A stretch of DNA of 64,000 nucleotides from Diplolepis rosae (GCA_030998225.1 JAPYXD010000686.1:3782001-3846000); one strand, 5' to 3'; counted from the stretch's first letter, positions 20,350-31,869 are shown. Numbers and translations are program-made. Notes: generated by a model from the letters alone, not told the origin.

Positions 20350-22400
20350 ATTTAGTCAATTTTTCAATTTATTTATTATTATATTAATCAACTTTTTATT
20401 AGTAATGTTAGATAAATCTTCTTCTTTCAATCTTTTAATAGTTTCTTCGTTGTTTCCAAGAATTGTTTCCCTTTTTAAATCCTTAAACACTAATTTAGTG
20501 CAACATTTTTCATCATTATCATTATCATTTTTCGGTAAATATTCTGTGTTCAATAATTTTTCAATTTCTTCAATTACATCAATATTTTCTCCATTAATAT
20601 CATCATAATAGCGTTTTTGATTAACAATAGTTTTAAATAAAGTTCCTTCTTTCAGTTGTTCAGTCCCCTTAGAATTTTCATAAATTTTCCCTTTCTTTAT
20701 ATTTTTATAATTCATGCCACTGCTATACTCATCATCTTTAATATTTTATAAAAAAATTTCATCGTCCGTCAGTATTTGTTTGTTCCCTCTAACACAACCA
20801 ATATTAATATTTTCATCATCATTAATCTTATATTTAAGTTTATAATAACTTCCTTGATTATCCTTATTTTTAAGCGAATTTTTCCCGTTCGTTGTTTCTT
20901 CAGTTTCTCTGGAATTATTTTCAACAATTTTCCTTGATTGATATTTTTCTTCATATATTTTCAAGTCTGTAGAACGATTTACAAATTTAATACTCTCAAT
21001 CTCTTCCTGAGTCCATTCTTCGTTATGATAAGGATTCATATAGGGTGCTTCTTCTTTATCATCAGTATTTAATTCAGTTAATATATTATCTTCTTTGTTC
21101 AATTTTACTTGGGAGGTATTTATTCCCTCATTATCATTGATATTTACAATACCAATAGGATTCCTTGATATAGCATCAGCATTAGTATTCGTTTTTTCTG
21201 CCTTATATGTGACGTCAAAGTCGTATTCTGCCAGATTCAATTTCCATCTTGTCACTCTTGAACAGGGATCTTTTGAATTTTGAAACCATACCAATGGGTT
21301 ATGTTCGGTAACTAAGGTGAATTTTCGTCCATAAAAATAAGGACGGAAATAAGTTACACAGTAGACAATAGCCAGGGCTTCTTTTTTCGTATGTAAAATA
21401 TCATATTTTTTCTCATTGTCATTCAAAGTCTGTGAAGCATAAGCTATAGGTTTATCCTTTCCAATTTTTCCTTGAGACAGAATTCCACCTATTGCATATC
21501 GTGATGCATCTGTCCTTAAACTAAAAGGTTTGGAAAAACTTGGTCTTTGCAGAAGTGGTTCTTCGTACAATTTTTCCTTCAAATTATCAAATGATTATTG
21601 TTGTTTATTCGTCCAGTTACGTTTCATATCCTTTTTTTAAAATTGATTCAATCGTGTTGCAATTTTGGAATATCCTTCTATAAATCTTCTGTAATAACCG
21701 TCAAGTCCTAAAAATTGTTTTATATTTTCAAGGTTTTTGGGTATTGGAAAATGTTTTACAGCTTCCAGTTTTTTAGAGTATGGTCTGACTCCTTCCTTGT
21801 TTATTATATGTTCTAAATAAGCACCTTGTGGACGTAAGAATTCACATTTATCTGGCTGGAATTTTAGGTTTGCTGCACTTAATCTTTCCATTAATTTCTT
21901 GAATTTTTCCTCATGTTCTTCTAAAGAATTCGCATGCAAAACAATGTCATGTAGGTAGACAAATAACTTCGTCCCTTCAAGTCCTGTTGAAACTAGATCC
22001 ATTATTCGCTGAAAGGGAGCTGGTGCATTTTTTAAACCAAATGGAATACGGTCAAATTCTTAATGGATATAAGTAGCTGAAAAAGCTGTTTTATCAGAGT
22101 CTTCCGGATTCATTTTTATTTGATAAAATCCTTAAGCAAGGTCGAATACAGAAAAATATTGAGCTGATCCTAATTGGTCCAAAATATCGATAATATTTGG
22201 TAATAGATATGAATCTCCAATTCTTTTTTCATTAAGTTTGCGAGAGTCAAGCACCATTCGACATTTTCTATTTCCATGAAAATCTAATTTTTTAGGTACT
22301 TTATTATTCGGCAAATTATTTGGTAAATTATTGATTTCTGTTTTACTTGGTAAATTATTCGCTGAAACTTCTTTATCAGTTTTTCTAGAGGTTGAATATG
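20350..22400 (-). pseudogene. Ty3/gypsy pol (reverse transcriptase-RNase H), minus strand
   Basis: Reading right to left: RT start KLDFHGNRKCRMVLDSRKLN and NIIDILDQLGSAQYFSVFDLA (22314-22132), then past frame breaks the palm and thumb (22002-21637). There the catalytic YLDD appears as YLHDIVLHANSL, an Asp changed to His. Next is a cut, then RNase H (21582-21150): SLRTDASRYAIGGILSQGK, EALAIVYCVTYFRPYFYGRKF, TEHNPLVWFQ, TNADAISRNPIG. A long Asn/Lys/Glu-rich tail follows (to 20746), then a second open frame 20715-20356. The RNase H layout and GKDKPIAYAS block place it near errantivirus-like gypsy elements. Integrase is not seen. Confidence 0.8.
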
Positions 22401-23050
22401 GATGTGAAAATTTCGGAGAATTAAAAGCCTGTTAAATATTTGTAGAGTTGTTAAGGTTGTATGTAAAAAATCGATATCAGGTAGAATTTTTTTAAAAAGG
22501 AGCTGATATTTAAATATAATTGTCTATATGCTAAATTAATTTCAAATTTTTCAACCGTACCGATGCAGAGATAATTAATGTCAAAGTTGACTATTTAAAG
22601 CGTGATTCATGGGCAATGTATACGCACTCTACATTTTAATTTGTAGTAATTAAGGACGTTCTCTTGCCCGTAGATGTGCTCATCCTACTCTATCATAGGT
22701 AGTGGAATTACTGTTAAGCTTTCTAACCGAATGAGTCTAATAAATTTCGCAACAAAAATGGATTTTTTATTTCACAAAAATCAGCTGCTCGTAAAAACAA
22801 AGCTCTGGAAGCAATGTCAAATTTCGGTATTTGTGCTGCTTGAAAATATAAATTTTTGAAAAAAACATCAGATCTCTCCACCGTGCAGATTTATAGATAA
22901 TCTAATTTAGAACATTTAAATTTCAATCACTTTCAAACAGATAAACGTAACAGTATCGTGACCCGGCAACACTGTTCCCTTACTTCAGCTTTCTGCTGTA
23001 GGTCTCGACACACACACACACACTCACACACGCACAAACAGCAAATGGAT
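22401..23050. other. Unassigned sequence with CA microsatellite
   Basis: About 650 bp between the gypsy pol and a gag-like frame. It ends in a CA-rich simple repeat at about 23007-23038. No coding evidence is visible. Confidence 0.4.
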
Positions 23051-23390
23051 CTATTGATTCGTATCTTTTTTGAGGTGGGCTAAAAATTTGATTACCTGCA
23101 TTATTACCAGATTGCTTTGTACATAAAGTTCTATCATTCAAGGTAGCGTTTGCTGTGACACTTTCAAATATTGATTTTCCTCTTAGAGTTATATCTCCTG
23201 GGCTATCGTTAAATGATTGGTTTATTTGTGGAGTATCCTTATTCTTATCACCTGCAATAATTATACTATTATTTGGTTCAATAAAATATTTTAATTTATA
23301 AAAAATGGACTCTGGATTTTTTGGTTCAATAATAGATTCATTTACAGTATTGGTTTCGGGATCAGAAATATTTTCTACACTGAAGCTATG
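23050..23390 (-). pseudogene. Open Asn/Ser-rich frame, possible gypsy gag
   Basis: The minus strand stays open for about 114 codons without a clear start. It reads FSVENISDPETNTVNESIIE ... EPNNSIIIAGDKNKD ... FSPPQKRYESIDPFA. The composition (rich in Asn, Ser, Ile; few Cys) is like gag N-termini of gypsy elements. It lies upstream, on the same strand, of the pol remnant at 20.35-22.4 kb, which supports it being part of the same element. No zinc knuckle or named motif is present. Confidence 0.35.
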
Positions 23391-23494
23391 TCTGTAAACA
23401 AATCGTAGTCACAGTATTTAAAAACTAATAATAATAATAATTTTATTATTAACATTTGTCTGATTTTGAATAAATCTCAATCCTGATCTCCAAA

Positions 23495-23750
23495 AACTCT
23501 AATTTAAGGATAGCTGAGCGCGCAATTCGCTTATCGCTGTTTAATATAACCTCACACGAAAGTGAGAAGCTATATCCTTAAACAAATTTTAGCTTCCAGT
23601 AATTGAAATTGGATATGAAATTCATTGAATGAATTTTTAATCTGCTCTTAAGACTCTAATTCAAGGATAGCTGAGCACATAATTCATTTATCGCTGTTTA
23701 ATATAACATCACACGAAAGTGAAAAGCTATATCCTAAAACTAATCTCAGT
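23495..23750 (+). repeat. 157-bp direct duplication with internal hairpin
   Basis: The segment with AAGGATAGCTGAGC at 23506 recurs at 23663. Both copies continue through CGCTGTTTAATATAAC, CACACGAAAGTGA and AAGCTATATCCT. Each copy can fold, because AAGGATAGCT at its start pairs with AGCTATATCCT at its end, and CACACGAAAGTG forms a small inner hairpin. Confidence 0.65.
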
Positions 23751-24118
23751 CACAGGTATTGTAACCAATAAGAATAAATTTTATTTTAATATCCTATTTT
23801 GTGTTTTCAACAATTCGATGTTACAGTGATGAAAAATTAGCCAAGCCAGACTCAAGCACAGAAACTTGGATAATTATGTCAATCACAGAAATCACGACAG
23901 TCGAACATTAGAATTTTTTTCAATACAAATATTTTTCTGTTCAAAACTTGAATTTTATCTTGCTAACAAGGGATGAATTTTTGTAGTACCAGATTAGACA
24001 AGGATGACTCAAGCATAAGCCCTGAATAATCTTTGTACTTGCAGAAATTCAAAAAATGTCAAGTGTTGTAATAAAAAAAATTCAATTAAAATTTCGAAAA
24101 AAATTTTAATTTATTTCA
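23751..24118. other. Unassigned AT-rich sequence
   Basis: About 370 bp without recognisable genes or repeats apart from A/T runs near 24080-24110. Confidence 0.4.
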
Positions 24119-24420
24119 TGTGCCTCCGGCGCGTAAACTCGTTTTTTCGCTACAGTTGAGAGTAGCGCAATGTTGTGTATTGCACTACAGAGTAATTTAA
24201 TGTAAAAAATGAACTGCGCATGCGCCTATAGCCAGACAGCGGAGCACAATCTTCTTCTTATTCTTCTTCTTCTTCGTACAGCGTTAGCACCTTACTGACA
24301 AAGCCTTGTATATTTGAACTGCGCATGCTCTATTACAACAAGCTACTACTACACAAGATCGATAAAATAAAAATGGCTGGGACTAGTCGCGGAATATCAA
24401 GTGCAATGGACGAGGATCAT
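24119..24420 (+). repeat. Dispersed repeat 'G', left inverted copy, with TTC tract
   Basis: It starts TGTGCCTCCGGCGCGTAAAC and runs through GCGCATGCGC, a CTTCTTCTTATTCTTCTTC tract, CGTACAGCGTTAGCACC, GCCTTGTATATTTGAAC, and ends near GGCTGGGACTAGTCGCG. The same order is found in inverse at 31030-31321. A third copy of only the outer end lies at about 35752-35800. It is a dispersed element or LTR part; no coding frame is conserved. Confidence 0.65.
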
Positions 24421-24499
24421 GATGAATACTAGATTAGATTTACTTATTTAATTATAATTGGAGCTTTTTTCGTTTTTAACAGTAAATAAATCTATATAA

Positions 24500-25060
24500 T
24501 TTCTAAACTGAAACAGGTATGGTGATAACTAATAATAAAAAAGGGGGGAATGATTAACACTGAATATTCTTTATTAAGTACAATACAGGAAATCCCTAAC
24601 TAAGAATTGTAACTATCCTGGTTTTGCGACGAATCGACGGGAATTAACAACCGGAGCCACTGATAATCCTTTTTATTCTTGAAAGTATCCTTGCACTTGT
24701 TTGAAATTATGGTGCCACCTTAACGGGGGCAAACTCCGAAAAGAATGATTAACTCTTCTCCAAAAACTGACTTATCAACGGAAACGACACTGAACTTCTT
24801 TGGATCTTCTCACGAGGTGTCGAAGCTTCGAGCGCAGAAAGTGAACTGGAACTGAAGTTTAAGTGGCCCGCCTCTCCTTGGAATAGACCCGCTTAAATAT
24901 TCTGGGAGTTGATTATTTCACCCTATTATATGACATTTTTTTTCATGGAACTTGGCTCCCCTTGATATTTTCCAATTTTAATTAATTTCTTTATTCTGTG
25001 TAAGAATTTTCATCTTTGTTAATAACCAATTCTGGTACCTTCCCCTTGTTGGTCCCCGAA
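24500..25060 (-). promoter_or_regulatory. LTR-like or promoter-like block, minus strand
   Basis: Read on the minus strand there is a TATA-like ATATTTAAG near 24900, a GC-rich leader with CTCGAAGCTTCGACACC, and further on AATAAAGAATATTC near 24566. TATA box, leader and poly(A) signal over about 350 bp is the layout of an LTR R-U5 region. No second copy was found in the window, and the ends are not defined. Confidence 0.3.
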
Positions 25061-25299
25061 TTCGATTTCTTTGACTGCTATTTTATTACTTTATTTGTTC
25101 CGTTCCTCCTGCGCAATGTTAAAAAATAGACGTCACCTTCTGGAGTCTCCGTCTAGTTTTTCTCCTTTACGGAGTCTCCGTCAGAATTTTGGACAATGGG
25201 TCATCAATTTTGGATCAATACTTCTCGCATTACTGAAGCGTACTTTTTTCTTTTTAATGGTGAGGAGGAAAAATGGCGAAATCTTTTATAGACGTTGTA

Positions 25300-25740
25300 C
25301 AGGACTCTCCTAGGACGGAACTGCCTTTCGGCTTTAAACTTCGCGGGCAGTTGGTTCCAGCTTGAAGTCGCGTACGACTCTTCCGTCGTCCGTTCGCCCG
25401 GGACTCCCATCCGTGGACTCACGCCCGTTAGGCAGGCCGACTAGCCGCCTATCTAACTAACTAGCCTCCCCCGATTGACGCAGACGGCTAAGTCCGTCCA
25501 AGACGCAGGATCGCAGGTGCAGGCCCCGATTGCGCGCCCACTGACTGACCGACAGCCTCCCTTTCCGCGCCCCACCTGGCACAGACAAAGAGTGTGTGTT
25601 ACGAAGCTGAAAGGTCTCCTTCCTTTCCTCCGCCAATAAGTCTATTGGTGGGACGCTCGCCAGGACCAGCACAGCACTCGTCGACACAGTTCGGCATGCT
25701 GAGACGATTCTCAGCACAACACCTCTCTGTGTCGAGAACA
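25300..25740 (-). pseudogene. R1-type ORF2 tail, rearranged
   Basis: On the minus strand, SVPPIDLLAEERKETFQLR matches the same block in the R1-type copy near 8.15 kb. It joins directly to a piece that in a shifted frame reads as the HxLFVCARW...REAxGQSVGA cysteine region found at 7.8 kb. About 300 bp present in that copy are thus deleted here. The rest, down to about 25300, is GC-rich and probably 3' sequence of the element. Confidence 0.55.
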
Positions 25741-26819
25741 GCTTCTTCTGTATAGCATGGTTGTAAAAGGCACCCTTAAGTCTACTCGTTGCTTTTAAAT
25801 GATCCTCATAAAATTAGGGTGCGATGACATTTCGGCTAAATTTCTTATTGTGTATCTCCAGTTGGGTTGAGAATGGAGATATTAATTTGTTGGCTGGTGA
25901 TTCTGAATACTAAATTCCTTGTTTATTTCTTTGCTTTCTTTTACACTGTTTTGATTGGTCTCTTGTGGTTTGTGTCCAGTCGATTCTCTTCATTTCTAAA
26001 ATAATTTGATTACATCCTTCAATTCCTAATGGTACATTTAAGTTCATACGTAGCTCTCAATATTAAAATTTATGAGTGTAGATCAGTATTAGTAAGGAAA
26101 AGGTCGCCGGACGTGACACAGGAAAGAGCGTGTGCCCCAAAATGTCCTTTTTTAGGCAGACATAACAGCAGACCAGGGGAATGAAAAAAATAGATAAAAA
26201 ATAACAAAAGAAAAAAATAAAATAAAAGTGATTTCGAATGCTAGGGAGGGTTATATACAATTCGTGTATTAACTTACCCAGACACCTTTGAAGCACAACA
26301 CACAGTAAACTCAATAGGGCAAATCACTGCTATCAAATGTGGTCTGAAAGAGAATGCCCCAAGCAACAAAAATCTCTACCCAACGAGCAGAACTAGCGGC
26401 TAGAGTTCGAACTACTCAAGAAAGCAATATTTACATGTGGATTTACCCATTAAAAGTCAGTATTATTATTATTATAAGAACAGCTAATTGTAGGCATATA
26501 AAAACGTTTAAAAGTATATCTTAACCCTCGCTTACCACACATAGGTCTTCGAGAAGCAAGCCATTTTTGTAGTTTAATTTTATGTACCGAAACGCAAAGG
26601 GAGCGAGTCAGTAGCAATATTGGTGGATAGTTGAATAGTTAAACCACCTTTCAAGATGTTTAGCATGTGGCTGGGACCATTAGTTTAGTTATGGCAGCTA
26701 TTCAAAAATAGGCCTGTGTCCAAAAGACCCAAGTGTGGTAAGTACGTTCGAAAATGATTTTTTGGTGTCAATTTGTTTTTCAGTGAATATTGACTTCAAA
26801 TTAAAGAATGAAGACTATT
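25741..26819. other. Unassigned sequence
   Basis: About 1.1 kb of AT-rich sequence. The open frame 26314-26063 has a hydrophobic centre but no family resemblance. A TTATTATTATTATTATAAG simple repeat lies at about 26459-26478. Confidence 0.35.
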
Positions 26820-27107
26820 AAGTATGTTCAAGACGTGTATCCCAGAATGTTTGTCCATATTCCACGTCTGTACAGAATATGTCCGAAAGTGTGCATATTA
26901 TACCAGATCCTAATTGAATTTTATTAGAATTTAAATGAATAGTCGCGTAATGTTCTTGTAAAATTATTTTAAATATCGCTTGGACTACAACATTATTCCA
27001 TGTTCCGTATGGGTGAGAAAATTGTGTGCCACTATAGTCTCCGTTAGGTGTTACAGAACCTGCTAAAGTAAATCTGTAAAATGAAGTATCTTTTACTGTT
27101 AATTTTT
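26820..27107 (-). pseudogene. Chuvirus-like envelope glycoprotein fragment (endogenous)
   Basis: The minus strand is open for about 95 codons between a stop at about 27110 and a terminal TAA at 26820-26822. The conserved pattern is a Gly-Ser-Val-Thr-Pro start, then HPYGTWNNVVVQAI, a short beta-rich stretch, LGSGIICTLSD, a second Cys seven residues after the first, and GQTFWD. I recognise this spacing from chuvirus-type glycoproteins, which occur in insect genomes as endogenous viral elements or as envelopes taken up by retroelements. Only a central fragment remains; signal peptide, fusion region and transmembrane anchor are absent. No viral polymerase or nucleoprotein was seen nearby. The family call is from pattern memory. 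Confidence 0.45.
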
Positions 27108-27129
27108 ATATTTGTTCCTGTCTTCGTCA

Positions 27130-27460
27130 CGCCAGTGAAAAAATCATTCTCTTTCTCTCACACCTGTGAGGATCATCCATAAAAAAAGACCATTCACAAC
27201 TCAGCAAAAGGTACCGACAATTATCTCCCTGTCTTCATTACTCTTTACTTATTCCGTGTTCCATGACCTAAATACTTGTGCGATTTTAACACTATGTTTG
27301 TATCAGTTTTAATTTTAATAGAATCAATTTGTTCTACCTTATTGATCATTATGTCCTTTTTCTAACTTATCCTTATTCCTAAGCGAGGATTATTTAATCC
27401 CAACTTAAAACGAGGAACCTTGGATAAAAGTAAGTATTTACGCAATTGTGAAGTAAGAAA
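27130..27460 (+). repeat. Gypsy-type LTR fragment, plus orientation
   Basis: In inverse, this segment matches the LTR at 56.9-57.7 kb. Shared landmarks are TTCCTCGTTTTAAGTT, ATCCTCGCTTAGG, GGATAAGT and TCGGTACC. It therefore lies in the opposite orientation to that LTR and to the gypsy pol remnant just downstream, so it belongs to a different insertion. The ends are not preserved. Confidence 0.5.
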
Positions 27461-27588
27461 GGTCTTACCTTATTTTTAGAGTTTTCTTGTTTATTTTCTG
27501 TAAAAGATTTCTTGGAAAACATTTTCTTGGCAAAAATTTTCTCTTAAGAAGTCATAAAAGTATCGTTGTCATCAACTTGTAAATGTTT

Positions 27589-29640
27589 TTATTTCTCTTT
27601 GTAATCATCAATAGGGTTTCTTGGGAGAGCGTCTGCATTTACGTTCATTTTTCCTGACTTGTAAACTACATCAAAACCATATTCTGCGAGTTTCAATCGC
27701 CAACGTGAAACTCGTGAAAAAGGTTCTTTAGAATTTTGAAACAAAACTAGAGGTTTGTGGTCAGTCACTAAAGTAAAATTTCTTCCATACAAATAAGGAC
27801 GCAAAAGCGTTATACAGAATATTATGGCAAGAGCTTCTTTCTCATATGTATCATATTATCTCTCAGTATCACAAGCTACGTGAGGCATAAGCTATTTGCT
27901 TATCTTTGCCTATTTTACCTTGCGATGAAATACCTCCTATTGCAAATCCTGAGGCAACTTTTGTGAGTATGAAAGGATGAGAAAAATCTGGTCGTTGTAA
28001 AAGTGATTCTAAACATAATTTTTCTTTTAAAATGTCAAAAGCTGCTTGTTGTTTTTCTGTCCAATTAAAAGGTATACATTTTTTTAGAAGTTGATTTAGA
28101 GGACTTGCAATTTTTAAAAATCCATTAATGAATTGTCTATAATATCCTGCTGAGCCTAACAATTGTTAAACATTTTTCTCTGTTTTTGGGACTGAAAAGT
28201 CTTTCACAGCTATTATCTTTTTCGGATCTGAACGTGCTCCATTTTTATCAATTATATGACCTAAATATCCTACTTGGGATTGTAAAAATTCGCATTTGTC
28301 TGGCTGTAAATGAAGATTTGCTTTTCTAAGTCTTTCTGCTAAATCATGAAATTTAATTTCGTGCGCTTCTAGAGTATTTGAATATATAACTATATCATCA
28401 AGCTATACAAAAAGTTTCGTTCCGATTAATCCAGTTAATGTTAAATCCATTAATCTTTGAAACGTGGCTGGTGCAGTTTCTAAACCGAAAGGCTTTCTAT
28501 CGAATTCGTAAAGACCGTGAGGTGTAGAAAACGCGGTTTTATGTGAGTCTTTTGGATCCATTTTTATATGGTGAAAACCGGTAGCTAAATCAAATACTGA
28601 AAAATATTTTGCTGATCCTAGAGAATCAAGTATGTAGTTTATATTAAGTAGAGGATACGAGTCACCAATTGTTTCTTTATTTAATTTACAAAAATCAAGG
28701 ACCATTCTCCATTTTATATTTCCTTGAGAATCAGGTTTTTTAGGAACTATCCATACTGGAGTGTTACAGGGTGATTGTGAGGGTTCAATTATTTTATTTT
28801 TTAAGTCTTCTAAATTAATTATTGGGACTAATAATGTTATTGGTATTTCATTTATATTTACAAATTTAAAATAAGCTTTTCCTTTATGATTTTTTACAAC
28901 TGCGTCTCCTACGTAAACGCCATCTTGGATATGAAATCGAGGTATATACTCCTTACTTCTTTCCATATTTTTTATTTGAACATAAAATATTGTAACAGTT
29001 CGAGCTGGAATACTTAATGTATTTGTAGATTTAAAAGGGTAATTGTGATTCTCCATTTGTAAGCATTTTAAAATATAATTTACATTTACATTATTATCTT
29101 TAAAAAATTCTGAACCTAATACTCCATCTTTTTCTACTCGGACTTCATTTGGGATAGTGTTAAATATCGTTGGATAACCAAAAATGTTTATTTCTACGTG
29201 TCGTAATGTGTAAAATTGTAAATCATTAATCCCTGTAAGTTTAAATACTTTTTGGCTATTCATTAGTACCTTAGGGTTGAACCTTTTGTTTAATTGAATT
29301 TCGAGCAGCACCAGTATCAATCATCAAGTGTGTTGGATTTCTTAGACCTGTTGATATTATAATTGATAGGATTGCAGCAGATTTTGAAATATTTATTGTC
29401 GTTGTTGTATGATTGCTAGAAGTGGATGCCAGTGGTTCTCGATTTATGGTTTCCTCAGTGCACCCGTGCTGGGGAGAGCTTTGGAGTTTTCATGATGAGG
29501 TGTTTTTGATTGGTTATTGGGTCGCATCTTGCAGTCTCGTACTAAATGACCAGGTTTTGTATAGTAATTGCAAATTATTGCCGAACAGAGCGTTACTGCT
29601 GAATACGGATACAGAACTGAATAAGCAGTCGCGGACAATG
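27589..29640 (-). pseudogene. Ty3/gypsy gag-pol remnant (knuckle, protease, RT, RNase H)
   Basis: On the minus strand a gag tail (29638-29444) carries a CCHC knuckle CNYYTKPGHLVRDC whose second Cys is Tyr. The protease motif MIDTGAARNSIK lies at about 29330-29295, one frame off the next ORF. 29320-28403 holds the N-terminal linker and reverse transcriptase: KWRMVLDFCKLNKETIGDSY, SVFDLATGFHHIKM, LYEFDRKPFGLETAPATFQR. At the catalytic YLDD the Tyr codon is a stop (about 28402), and the Asp pair follows in frame. RNase H occurs in two pieces (28162-27869 and 27804-27589) with TDHKPLV and NADALPRNP. Relatedness to the pol at 20-22 kb is clear. The 5' side is cut at about 29640 by R1-type sequence. 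Confidence 0.85.
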
Positions 29641-30535
29641 TTCCAGCGATGGTCCCGAAGGAATAACCCCCAAGACAAGGTGTTAACTACCGTGCTAAGG
29701 GCTGCATGGCACCAGGGAGTGGTGTCTCACACGTTTGCTCTAGGTAACCAGGCTATCTCCTAGAGTATTAAGGCCTTTCCCCTGCATGCGGGGCTCTGCA
29801 GAGGCGGATTGAATACTTCCCTAGCTAATCGTGGGAACAATCATAGAGAATTACAATTTAAATAAGAAGATGCGTGAAGAGTTGATGCGAAGAATGAGCT
29901 CGGGGCGTTGCGGTATGATATAGAGGACACCGTCTGCTACCTCGACTCCTTCGAGTATCTGATAAGAGGCCTCAAGGTACGAAAGATGAAGGAGGTAAGA
30001 CCGTCAAGACGGAAGGGAGTCGTGGACGAGGGAAGCCAAACTCTTCCACATCCTGCTGCGAGGTCCACGCCAGACAAACGCAAGCAGATCAGAGAGCCGA
30101 CTGTGAGTCCGGAGAAGTCTGCGGTGAGCAAACAGGTGGAAAAGAGGCCTAAAGCCTCCAAAGAAGAGGAGTGGGTGCAGGTCCCCATAAAGAAGGACCT
30201 CCGGAAGAATAAAGAAAAGAAGCCTTCCAGAAGACCGGAAAAATCTCGCTGTGCGCGCCCAGAAACGGTGCTCATCAAACCCGCGGAGGGGATGAGCTAC
30301 GCTACCATCCTGCGCGAACTTAAGAAGCACGTTAACCCTGAACGAACTGAAGCAGTAAGTCCAGCAACAAAGATGAAGAAACAAGGAGGAGAGACTAACA
30401 TCGCCTTAAGATGCCGCCCCCCCCCCCCCGCCCCTGGAGTAATGCCAAACGGCGGTTCCGGGGTTGGATTCCATGGTCTAGAGACAGACAGGGAGTTTTT
30501 AAATTTCTCTCTTCCTTAAAAAAAAAAAAAAAGTA
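29640..30535 (+). pseudogene. R1-type ORF1 fragment with leader and A tail
   Basis: A leader-like block (29640-29880) precedes a plus-strand frame open from about 29882: DAKNELGALRYDIEDTVCYL and DSFEYLIRGLKVRKMKE. A Lys/Arg/Pro-rich middle (EEWVQVPIKKDLRKNKEKK) follows, then TVLIKPAEGMSYATILRELKKHVNPE. The same order appears in the copy at 54.8-53.6 kb. After NIALRC the reading meets a C run and unrelated sequence, and the fragment ends in an A run at 30521-30534. The CCHC knuckles are missing. The A run suggests retroposition of a truncated RNA. Confidence 0.7.
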
Positions 30536-30748
30536 TTGTACAAATATTTTGGAAAATTATAGTTATTGTTCTTTCTTTGTTGTAAAAAATTATTATTGTT
30601 ATTTCTGTAACTGTTATTACTATTTTGAAAAAATTACTTTTTATATTGTTCAAATTATAATTTTTGTTGCTCAAAAATTTGTTATTTAGAAAATTATTGT
30701 AATGATTCCCTGCAATAGCATATTACGTACATAGGCACACAATGAGGG

Positions 30749-31321
30749 TTATTGCGCGACGAGGGACAACGCTCGCAGGAGATCGAGGCCAAGGCGTAGT
30801 CGAGATGAAGCCGAGACGAAGCCAAGACGAAGCCAAGACGAAGCCGAAACCAAGCGGAGACGAATCCCAGACGCGATCAATCCTGCGAGAATTGTCGCGA
30901 GTCTCGTAATTTCGCGAATTGTGTGCATTGGCACGTATTCTGTTTTATGTGACTTCGGTTCAAATATACGAGTTTTTATGCGTACACTCGAATCTAATCG
31001 AGTAGTGTAGTTGTTTGCGGCGCTAGTCATTACACTTGATATTTCGCGACTAGTCCCAGCCATTTTGATTTTATCGATCTTGTGTAGTAGTAGCGGATTT
31101 TAATAGACGCATTCGGTTCAAATATACAAGGCTTTGTCAGTAGGGTGCTAACGCTGTACGAAGAAGAAGAAGAAGAATAAGAAGAAGATTGCGCTCCGCT
31201 CTATGGATATATTCACATCGGCGGTTCAATTTCCACATTCTATTCTTCTGTATCGTAATAAAAAACATAACGCTACCCTCAACTGTAGCGTAAAAACGAG
31301 TTTACGCGCTGGAGGCACATA
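30749..31321 (-). repeat. Dispersed repeat 'G', right inverted copy, with 12-bp minisatellite
   Basis: Positions 31321-31030 are the inverse of 24119-24420: GCGCTGGAGGCACA end, GTAGCG, the GAAGAAGAAGAAG tract, GACTAGTCCCAGCC. The repeat seems to continue to about 30750, where AAGCCAAGACG-type 12-bp units run in tandem at about 30790-30865. The minus-strand frame over this stretch (31063-30749) is open only because the minisatellite length is a multiple of three; I do not regard it as coding. Confidence 0.6.
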
Positions 31322-31331
31322 AAAAATTTTG

Positions 31332-31680
31332 TTATTCATTAGGAACTGCTTCTTGAACTTTACTCAAATGAAAAGAATTTTCAGTTGCGGGACCTGGCTT
31401 TTTACGGATTAAACAAACAAATTTGTCTTCACGTGCTACATTAACCCGAGTAGTTTTATTATTTTTATCATTAATTGGTTCTTCAGTTTTCAAATAATTC
31501 GTATTTCTATTTCGTCCCGGTGCAGAACTTACAGTCAATCTCCGCTCAATATCTATTGTATCATTAATTACTTCCTTTTATGCGTCCTTTTCTACTAAGT
31601 GAATTTCTAGTTTAGGACAAGAACCACATATAGAACATCGGATTACGTCACTTTCAAGGTTTTGTCTAAATTTATTTCCT
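31332..31680 (-). other. Open frame of unknown nature
   Basis: The minus strand reads for about 115 codons with a single stop. It has CSICGSCPKLEIHLVEKD at the upstream end and REDKFVCLIRKKPGPATENS near the downstream end. The three close cysteines could bind metal. It lies between repeat G and an LTR piece, so a gypsy origin is likely. I cannot name the protein. Confidence 0.3.
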
Positions 31681-31698
31681 TTTTATATTATATTTTTA

Positions 31699-31855
31699 GG
31701 TTACGTCACACATTGCGCAGTATCCCGATGTGGGTGAAGTAGTTATACCTCTCTTTTCTATAGGTGGTTTTCTCTCTCTTTAGTAACTTCCACACATTTT
31801 TTGCCAGACCTAGCCTGTGCCTAAGCTACATTCGAATAAGTCGCGGGATGTAACA
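31699..31855 (-). repeat. Shortened gypsy LTR with polypurine tract
   Basis: On the minus strand, CAAGAGGGGGAGG (a polypurine tract, 31868-31856) precedes TGTTACATCCCGCGAC (from 31855), the start of an LTR like that at 57746. The far end TGACGTAA lies at about 31699. At about 157 bp it is much shorter than the 840-bp relative, so its middle is deleted. The adjacent internal sequence to the right also resembles that right of 57.75 kb. Confidence 0.5.
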
Positions 31856-31869
31856 CCTCCCCCTCTTGT

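Noticed and set aside
23000..23045. CA-rich tract as a possible CRISPR or telomere-like repeat
   Set aside because: Plain dinucleotide microsatellite without spacers; the window is eukaryotic.
30749..31063. 104-codon minus-strand open frame with RLRLVSASS-like repeats
   Set aside because: The repeats are produced by a 12-bp minisatellite read in frame; no independent coding sign.
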